From Siphonodentalium dalli (Eukaryota; Mollusca; Scaphopoda; Gadilida; Siphonodentaliidae): a stretch of 64,000 bases of DNA. Under the pieces are notes generated by a model. The model made no database searches. It was given only the letters and a program-made list of their open reading frames with translations, and was not told the origin of the DNA. The stretch covers positions 134,859,129 through 134,923,128 of the forward strand of contig CP136064.1 in assembly GCA_032622095.1 (NCBI GenBank), in the 5' to 3' direction. Position 1 is the first letter of the stretch, and each line of letters starts with the position of its first letter. This document shows, piece after piece, positions 56,751-64,000 of this stretch. A program made the position numbers and the translations under genes.

Positions 56751-57915
56751 CATCATTAGAACTCGTAATGGCCTGTGATCTCCCCTGGGGGGTTTGTCTG
56801 CGGTCACCACTGGTGTCCCTCTGCCGTTGTTGGTGTACAGCCTTGGTCGCATAATGGTACCACTGGGCGCTGTCGATGGCCTCTTCCAGTGTCTCTGGTT
56901 GTCCCAGTGCAGCGGCCTGGCCTGCTGCCTTGTCCTGGAGCCCCAAGCAAAACTGGAGGCGCACTTGGCTGTCCATATAATCCCTTGGCAGGGTCCCATA
57001 GGCAGATAATCCCAACGCAAGTATTCGATCAGCCCATTCGCTGTTGGACTCGTCTGGTTGTTGAGATGCTTGCTGAAACCTAAGTTGAGAACTTTGCAGG
57101 AGCTCCTGGGATCCAAAGCTACGCTCCAACTTGCGCATAAGGTCCATTTTATCAATGGCTAGGTCCTGTGCTAGTAGGGTCCGGTATACTTCACCGGCTG
57201 CCCCCTCCAGAAACCAAACCAGGTTCTTCACCGTCTCGGATGACTTCCATCGCTGGGCGTCGGCATGTAGCTCGAATTTCATTTTGAATGTTGGCCAGCT
57301 GCCGGTGCCATCAAATATTAGATGTTTTGGTGCCCGGTTGTCTTGAGGCCTTGCTGCATGTGGGTCATCGGCTGGTGCTCGATCACGGGGTTTCTTCTGG
57401 TTGGTGGTCTGTTCCAATACCAATCTTTCCAGTTGGTCTACTCTGTCTTGGAGCTTCCTATCCATACCAGATGACTGATCAGTGTTCCGTTTAGTTGGTG
57501 AGCCCAAGCCGATTGAACTAATTAGTGGGTCCTGTCTGATTCCTGGTCTCCCATCTGGGGTGCTATGTCGGCCATTTATGACCCGGGAGATTCTGTCTTC
57601 ATAATCATCTGGGGTCCCGGGCTCCTCCGACTCCACTTTAACACCCGGTGGCTCCGGAAGCGCAGTGATGGTGTGTGTATCTTCACACATAGCCCGATCA
57701 TCGCATTCTATATCCTGTCTGCGTTCAAAGTCAACCGCGTCTCGCAGTTGTTCTGTAATTCTGGAGCCTGGCACGCGTCGAATGTTATCCGGTGTAATAT
57801 TCCCCAGTGTGTGCCTATACCAGACAAGTAATGAAGCAGTCTTCTTTCCTACCCCCGGGATGTCCAGCAATGTCTTGTACGAGCATTGATTAATTTTTAC
57901 TTTCGTCGGGTACAT
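56686..57915 (-). CDS. Gag-like protein with N-terminal helix-hairpin-helix
   Basis: The start is the ATG at 57915 (MYPTKVKINQ); the frame is open back to 57966 without another ATG. Residues about 6-60 form a ComEA-type helix-hairpin-helix (LLDIPGVGKKTASLLVWYR ... ITPDNIRRVPG). An acidic linker and short coil (DRKLQDRVDQLERLVLEQ, about 150-170) lead to a capsid-like region of Ty3/gypsy type at about 197-362 (HLIFDGTGSWPTFKMKFE, VWFLEGAAGEVYRTLL, LMRKLERSFGS, ESNSEWADRILALG). HhH-plus-Gag proteins are frequent in lophotrochozoan retroelements (from memory). There is no zinc knuckle and no pol gene within the window, and no LTRs were found. The role would be capsid or RNP assembly if expressed. 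Domestication cannot be judged from one copy. Confidence 0.7.
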   Translation of the reverse strand: MYPTKVKINQCSYKTLLDIPGVGKKTASLLVWYRHTLGNITPDNIRRVPGSRITEQLRDAVDFERRQDIECDDRAMCEDTHTITALPEPPGVKVESEEPGTPDDYEDRISRVINGRHSTPDGRPGIRQDPLISSIGLGSPTKRNTDQSSGMDRKLQDRVDQLERLVLEQTTNQKKPRDRAPADDPHAARPQDNRAPKHLIFDGTGSWPTFKMKFELHADAQRWKSSETVKNLVWFLEGAAGEVYRTLLAQDLAIDKMDLMRKLERSFGSQELLQSSQLRFQQASQQPDESNSEWADRILALGLSAYGTLPRDYMDSQVRLQFCLGLQDKAAGQAAALGQPETLEEAIDSAQWYHYATKAVHQQRQRDTSGDRRQTPQGRSQAITSSNDARRSSTGVDCQRISHANREVP

Positions 57916-57956
57916 GGTTGTGTGTTGAAATATACCGAAAAGTATAACGTTGAATT

Positions 57957-58320
57957 GCTCCTTCACAAAAGATGCAATATGTGAAAATGTGTCAAATTTC
58001 CTTCACTGAATGAAATAATTCACAGCTAATGCCTTTGTTAAAGCAGTTTACGGGCCAAGACTTATCACTTCTTTGAAGTGGTCAGGATTCTCCTTCACTG
58101 AGTGAAATAATTCACAGCTAATGCCTTTGTTAAAGCAGTTTACGGGCCAAGACTGATCACTTCTTTGAAGTGGTCAGGATTCTCCTTCACTGAAGGAACG
58201 GGAACAATGTGTCTGGATTTCCTCGCTGATGTCGCTTTAATAAAATCGGTGTCGCTTTAATAAAAGCGTTGAGTGGGAGATGTCCCTTTAATTTCTGGAC
58301 AAGGACTAATTTCCTTCGCG
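57957..58320. promoter_or_regulatory. 5' flank of the Gag-like gene: palindromes in a 92-bp tandem duplication
   Basis: A 92-bp unit starting 'cttcactga(a/g)tgaaataatt' occurs at 58001 and 58093. TTCNNNGAA sites lie at 58002, 58069, 58161 and 58186, the last within CCTTCACTGAAGG. At 58309-58328 a perfect even-spaced palindrome TTTCCTTCGCGAAAGGAAA appears. 'gtcgctttaataaaa' is repeated at 58232 and 58250. No TATA box is obvious. Confidence 0.5.
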
Positions 58321-58329
58321 AAAGGAAAC

Positions 58330-58729
58330 GTTAAATATGAGTTTAATGAAATATGAATATGATGTATGTAAAAGTGAAGTGTCACTTTAATGAAATGTAC
58401 ATGACCTGTGTGAACATGAAGTATGACTTTAATGAAATATGAATGAACTGACGTGTGAATGTGAAATATGACTTTAATGAAATATGAATATGATGTATAT
58501 GAAATTGAGGTGTCACTTTAATGAAATGTAAATGACGTGTGTGAACGTGAAATATGGCTTTAATGAAATATGAATGAACTGACGTGTGAATGTGAAATAT
58601 GACTTTAATGAAATATGAATGAACTGACGTATGTGAACGTGAGATATGACTTTAAGGAAATGTGAATATGTATGTGAAGTGTCACTTTAATGAAATGTAA
58701 ATGATGTATGTGAAAGTGAAATATGACTT
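58330..58729. repeat. Tandem array with CTTTAATGAAAT core
   Basis: The core recurs near 58338, 58382, 58427, 58472, 58512, 58556, 58600, 58647 and 58683, about 36-46 bp apart, alternating 'gtgtcactttaatgaaatgt' and 'atatgactttaatgaaatat' versions with 'gaactgacgtgtg' linkers. The array is cut at 58729 by the next element and resumes at 63165. It lies in the 5' flank of the Gag-like gene. Confidence 0.8.
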
Positions 58730-61700
58730 CCCAGACAGCACAACGACGTCGGGTTCCCGACGTCGGCCCAACCGTCGGTATGTCCGTCGGGGCGACGTCG
58801 GTCCGACGTCGTTGTGAAATATAGATATGGTCGGCAACAGGTCGGCACCCGACGTTATCTAGATTTTGCTAGAACTGGACGTCGGCATATGGTCGGCTGC
58901 CGACGGGAAACTGACCAGTGATAAATAAATCGCGGAATATTTATATATCACGTACCATAGTGATGCCCGAAGTCGTATATTAACCTTTGCTACATAAATT
59001 CCACCCTTGAAAGTTTATTGCACGTTCCATGCTTTTATAGTAGTTTTTGAGGTGATTGTCGTTGTTTTCATACATTGGTTGGTAAAACGTCGGTTGCCGA
59101 CGGATTGCCGACCGAAAACGTCATTGTCGCTAATATGACGTCGTTGTACGTCTCGTCTGCTGCGTCAATTAGAAAGCTTCGGTCACATTATTTTCGACTT
59201 TAAATTCGTTGCTGATTGGAGCCTAACATTATTATTTCTTCTCTGATGTGAAAATTAATCACAATCGGTGTTAATGGTTACGCAGAGGACCATACGTGCA
59301 TGGATACATTTCCTGGGCGGAATAATATATAGGTAAGTTTAATATTTTACCAAAAAAAATTTGCACACTCATGGCAATCATCGGAAGTTCCGGGCTCAAT
59401 TGGTACCCCCAAATAAAACAGCTTTACAATGGCCACATTTGTCTCTATTATATAGAGTTTCTCATTGTATCAAACATATTGTTACGTTTTAGACTTGTAG
59501 TCTGTTAACACGCCGACATTTATTGAATTTTGGTCTATTGTCAGCGCAGTCGGCAACCCGACGTCGGCCTGACGTTGGCCCGACGTCGGCAATCGACAGT
59601 GTCGTATTTATTAATTATTATCTAGTCAGGTACATACTTACATATACCGGTATGTAATGTCTAAAAGGTACTTGAATGTCAATTGAAGGTCCAAATTATG
59701 TTCTATTTTATTACGGCGCGGCCCAGTTCTGGAGGGATCAACAAATATGCTTAACATTAACGTTGTATTCGGCCTCTTTATGCCACAGCAAGATTAATTT
59801 TAGTGATATAATTCGGAACGTTTGGGTCCAGAACTTTCTTCGGCATTGATCAATAAAGAGTTTCTTCAACTTCCTTGTTACGATCTAGTCCTCACATGGT
59901 ATATACATGTATAAACAAAGGGCATGCATGTGCATGTCACGCATGTGAGAACATTCAATGTAGATTGAACCTAGTTCTGACATTAGCAGGATTGTTCACG
60001 GCATATGCAGTAACTGTTGGTATGGCGTATATGGATCAACATAATGTCACCTTCTTCCAAATCACGTCAACAAACGTTAGAAGTTTTAATGAGCCATGTC
60101 CGTTTAAATTATTGCAATGTATTCTATTTATGTAACCGTTACATGTATATTCCTGGATTGGATATTAGGGAAACAGTCTCTTTTGAAAAGTTTTGTTAAA
60201 AAATGCATGTTAAAATTTAATATATGCATGATGAAACGTGAAGAGCGTTTAGCAAGCGCTATTTTGAATTGCACGAATAAACTATTGGCAAAAATAATTG
60301 TTTCTATTGACATGCCACGTCGGTACTCCCGCCCATCTGTCCCAGTAGATAACTCGGCCATGCATAGGCCTATGTTAGTATTGTATGTCATCAGATATCT
60401 TTAAACATTGAAAGGTATGTTGCCCTGCATTGGGGTCGATCGGATTCTTTCAAGCACATGTGCAAGTGTGTTTAGTATTCCCCTCTCTATCTTTACAGGA
60501 CCACTGTTGGATATGGTAATAACAGCATATGACACCCGTGAATGGAGTTCTTGGTGTGTGAATGGGACATGAATGTAAACGGTTGTCTCAAGGGAACATG
60601 CAATGTCGGTCGTCTTAAAACTTGCTGCATGATGGTGACAAATTAATTTTATATTAGAAGCAGCATACATGTATCAGAGAATTAAAATGGAGACACGGAC
60701 TCAGTGTATATGAGTGTCGATGATTGCTTCAAATACGCTTGTTTCAGTGAGTGTGAACAAATTCTCATTTTTTTACCGAAATGGCTCGTTTATCGATCGG
60801 AATGGCACATTGAGATGTCCCTCAATTCGGATCAACCTTGAAAATCGGTCCCGATTTTCGCATATGTCGGGGTTCAAATCGTGACAACATAATCTACCCC
60901 AGATTGCGATGATCTAGGAATCGTTCACGATACATCTGGGATATATCCGTCTGCTGCATGGTGTTTGTCATATTTGTACGTTACTCCCCGAATAGGACGA
61001 TCACAGTACGTATACGTGTGTGGCATGATATGTGAATCCAGAGTACATATGCATGCATGTGAAAAAGCCAATCATGCAGACTGAACTCTCGGTCGAACAA
61101 TATGCGTAGATATATATATGATGTGAACTGGAAAGTTAATCGGAATTTCGGAGTATTGGAGCTTCGTGGTACAGAGTTTTGGACATCCGGGCAATCGAAC
61201 CCAAGAAGATTGAGCCGGAAAAATCTTTGTACAGGAAACTCTGGGATATAAAATTTCAAATTCAAAATTACAGACATTATGTCTAAAGCAAGTCTGACGA
61301 ATTTCACAGAGAACTATGCGTATGGACTGATTTATGCACCTATAATACGCACACACTATCAAAAGATAACATATGGGGGTTCACGATATGATGGCTATTG
61401 GCATATAGTTTCGACCACGGGAGGCGCGCGTGGTTTCGATTGAATATCATATTTAATCTGAAGGGTAATAACTCTATAAAGAATGTACTTTGACGAAATA
61501 ACGGCGATTTGTATGAGAAATTGCAACACCACAATAGATCAACTCTGGAGAAATGTAAGTCAAATTCTTCCCTTGGGTGGGTGGTCTTGGGGTAGGTTTG
61601 TGGTTACGCTCTTTAAAAAACTTCTCCAAATATGTCCGTTAATTATTTCGTCAAAAACTCTTTAAAACACTTCTCCAAATATGTCCGTTAATTATTTCGT

Positions 61701-63164
61701 CATAAACAATTCTTCAAATATATCCGTTATTTCGTTTATAAAAATAGTTTCCTATTTCTATATTTCGCTATATTTTCCCATTTCGCTTTTTCGTTCTATT
61801 TCGCTATTTCGATAATTCGCTATATTTGACATATTATGGGATATGGGATTATATGATATCCAACATTCTGATATTCAATCGAACATCACGTGCCACCCGT
61901 GCTCGCGATTATATGCCACTAGCCATCCAATCGCGAACCCCGATTACATATCGTTTGCTATCAAATCCTTGGCGTATTGGCTGATTTATTAGAGACAAGT
62001 TAAGTACCATTTCGGACACCGTTGTATAAATATTTAACACGACTGATAGATTCACTATACGTTTATACATAATAAATACCGTTATACGTGCTTTTGCGTT
62101 GATTTTTAACATTAATTAATTAATTCATTAATTTAATTGTTGTAGCTATTTGCGGTCTGGGTCGTATACACAATCCTATATATTCCACTTGAATTATATC
62201 CCAATCAATATCAATAGCTTTGTTTGATTTATAATGTATAATTATATCAACACGATTACACATTGACAACTAGCCATTTTTCTTCTGGCATTTATAACCG
62301 TTTGTTTTGTGACTTCTTGATTAACCGGAAATTCACAGATAATTGCAATCGTTTTAGTCTTGTTAGTTTAGTTTGCAGTTATAGTATATACTATATATAT
62401 ATATCATCCTCAGCATCATCGTCTTCAACATCATCATCATCACCGGCATCATCACCACCGTCATCATCAGCAGCATCATTATACTTCCTCGCCACAATCG
62501 TCATCATGACCCTCACCACCATCATCACCATTATCACCATCCTCACCACCACCACCACCAACAACAACATCATCATCATCATCACCGTCATCATCATCAT
62601 CACCGGCATCAGCAGCATCATTATCATCCTCACCACAATCTTCATCATTATCCTCACCACCACCACCACCACCATCATCATCATGATGATCCTCACCACC
62701 ATCGTCATCCATATCATTAAATCATCATCATCATCAAGTCATATAATTCCTTCAATTTCCACCTCATGTATATTAAAACAAGAATACACTATATTATACA
62801 GAACATTATGTGTTCATTAGCTTCCTCGGCAATGTTCCAGACTATGATACGACTGTGGTCGGCTGCCAACCATATGCCGATCGACGGTCCGACGTCGGCA
62901 AATTACATCGAACCGACGGTGGTAGGCAAGGCGTCGGCTGCCGACCATATGCCGATGTCGACTGCCGACGTCATAGCCGACGGCCACGCCGACCGTCGGC
63001 AAATGACATCGACCCGACGGTGGTCGGCATGACGTCGGCTGCCGACCACATGTCGACTGCCGACGTCGGACCGACGGCCACGCCGACCGTCGGCCCGACG
63101 TCGGCGGTCGACGTTGGGCCGACGTCGCTGCCGACGTCGGCCCGACGTCGGGTGGCTATCTGGG
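58730..63164. mobile_element. 4.4-kb GACGTCGG-rich TIR element, non-autonomous
   Basis: It starts CCCAGACAGCACAACGACGT and ends in the near-complement (... GGGTGGCTATCTGGG), splitting the tandem array. Dense GACGTCGG/CCGACGTC motifs fill 58742-58910, 59090-59160, 59535-59612 and 62850-63160. The middle (59620-62840) is AT-rich with no frame resembling a transposase. 59160-59530 and the centre otherwise show nothing. The target duplication is unclear (at most TT). The internal GACGTCGG blocks at 59.1 and 59.6 kb could mark an older smaller element nested at the left. Confidence 0.6.
62400..62740. repeat. (ATC/CAC)n trinucleotide microsatellite
   Basis: About 340 bp of interrupted ATC, CAC and TCA triplets. 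The Asp/Gly-, Met/Val- or Ser/Thr/Ile-rich frames across it are low-complexity artefacts. Confidence 0.9.
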
Positions 63165-63440
63165 TTGTTATGAAATTCTGTGTATGAACATGAAGTCTCA
63201 CTTTAATGAATTGTGGATGAATTGACGTGTGTCAACTTGAAGTGTGACTTTAATGAATTGACAATGACTGCAATTTCCTTCGCAGAAGGAAATCAGTTGT
63301 TAGAGCAGGTGAAATTTGGAATGTCACTTTAATGTTGAAGTGCAACTTTGAGATGACTGTGGAAATGTTGATTGCTATGAAAATGAAACTTCCCTTTAAA
63401 GATTACAATGGGTACTGATTTATATCTTCACCGAAGACAG
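63165..63440. repeat. Resumed CTTTAATGAAAT array with palindromes
   Basis: 'cactttaatgaattgtggat' (63201), 'gactttaatgaattg' (63246) and 'cactttaatg' (63323) continue the array interrupted at 58729. ATTTCCTTCGCAGAAGGAAA (63275-63294) is an almost perfect palindrome, and TTCACCGAA occurs at 63427. So the 5' flank of the Gag-like gene originally extended directly to this DNA. Confidence 0.7.
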
Positions 63441-64000
63441 ACAGAAACAGATGTTGACTATTCGTTTTGAGTGTGTTTTATTTACGCTGAACTTCAAGTG
63501 AAGTCCAATGAATGTACTGGTTCTCTGTCCTGTCCTACGCTGCAAAGTTATTGTTGACAGCTGATGTTACCACTTCCGGTTTGACCCGGTGACCTTTCGA
63601 GCTCTTCTGTGCCCGTCGGTGGAAATGGTCACCTCGAGGTGATTGCAGACTATAAAATGTTCACAAGTGCTCAGAAATTAGGTGAATCTTCCTCTGGGTC
63701 CAAAGTCCTTAAAGCGCTTCTTCTCGTCCCCTCTGTATATATACGTATATATAAACGAAGTTTGATCCGAAAACGGATTTTGCAGCCTCTGCAAAATATG
63801 TGTGACATATAATGCAATATGATTCTTTTTTGCCATAAATCGACTGATTTATCAAATCGACTGTATTTAATGTCCGAGACAGTCACTTAGACATTCTCGC
63901 AACCAGCTTTGCAAGTGCAGAGCTGTGTACATCTCATATCCATCTGCATATTTAATTGCTGCAATGGTCAGTTGATATACAAAACATAAAATTTCACGAA
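63441..64000. other. Spacer, nothing identified
   Basis: No coding signal. A short direct echo 'ttttgcagcctctgcaaaat' near 63778 is a small palindrome. Confidence 0.4.

Noticed and set aside
60117-60404. Overlapping frames on both strands near 60.1-60.7 kb as transposase remnants
   Set aside because: No motif of any transposase family; composition is not codon-like.
62263-62820. 185-codon Ser/Thr/Ile-rich frame and minus-strand Asp/Gly- and Met/Val-rich frames
   Set aside because: Produced by the trinucleotide microsatellite 62400-62740.
54000-64000. Long terminal repeats around the Gag-like gene
   Set aside because: I compared 53.5-55.1 kb with 57.9-58.7 and 63.2-64.0 kb; only short palindromes are shared, no direct LTR pair.
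1-64000. tRNA or rRNA genes
   Set aside because: No cloverleaf-capable segment with both A- and B-box-like sequence and no rRNA core sequence was recognised by eye; a covariance-model scan would be decisive.

Overview
The window reads as non-coding, repeat-dominated DNA from a marine invertebrate, most likely a bivalve mollusc. The host call is an inference. It rests on AT-rich spacers packed with short inverted-repeat elements, on repeats with 'cataactc' and (gacggac)n tails (8.7-10.6 kb, 21.0-21.4 kb), on 'ggctacaggtcgtac' monomers with 'ggccgccagcagccatcttgg' arrays (5.5-6.3 and 32.3-34.4 kb), and on the protein families seen, which are all transposon or retroelement families common in lophotrochozoans. 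I found no intact host gene, no rRNA or tRNA gene and no CRISPR array.

Layout. 0-10.6 kb: tandem duplications, a ~196-bp satellite with a two-monomer higher-order pattern (3.7-5.4 kb), and a nested stack of elements (5.4-8.4 kb). 10.6-25.3 kb: quiet spacer carrying several non-autonomous DNA elements with clear terminal inverted repeats (13.5-14.7, 21.6-22.1, 23.4-24.2 kb). 26.3-31.2 kb: a ~4.9-kb DNA-transposon-like unit with ~300-bp diverged inverted terminal arms around one decayed gene of about 1,000 codons, read on the minus strand. 32.3-34.5 kb: a second ~160-bp monomer array, inverted relative to the first. 34.6-43.6 kb: relics (coiled-coil ORF, PIF1-like P-loop exon), a TIR element at 36.3-37.4 kb and an RTE-like repeat at 41.6-42.4 kb. 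43.7-50.5 kb: two LINE copies lying tail to tail. The plus-strand copy is a 3' scrap. The minus-strand copy is nearly full length (PHD/zinc-knuckle ORF1; endonuclease-RT-RNase H ORF2) but frameshifted, and a 422-bp MITE sits inside its RT. 51.4-52.6 kb: a hAT-type element with a perfect 8-bp target duplication. 54.4-63.5 kb: a Gag-like gene on the minus strand (helix-hairpin-helix, capsid-like domain, coiled coil, long tail) bracketed by repeated CCTTCNNNGAAGG palindromes and CTTTAATGAAAT repeats. A 4.4-kb GACGTCGG-rich element is inserted in its 5' flank.

The two most interesting units are (1) the long-TIR element at 26.3-31.2 kb, whose gene belongs to a very widespread but functionally unnamed invertebrate multicopy family, and which suggests that this family is a DNA-transposon transposase, and (2) the Gag-like gene at 55.1-57.9 kb with no polymerase and a strongly enriched palindromic cis-element on both sides. 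Family assignments come from recognising motifs by eye; no database search was possible.
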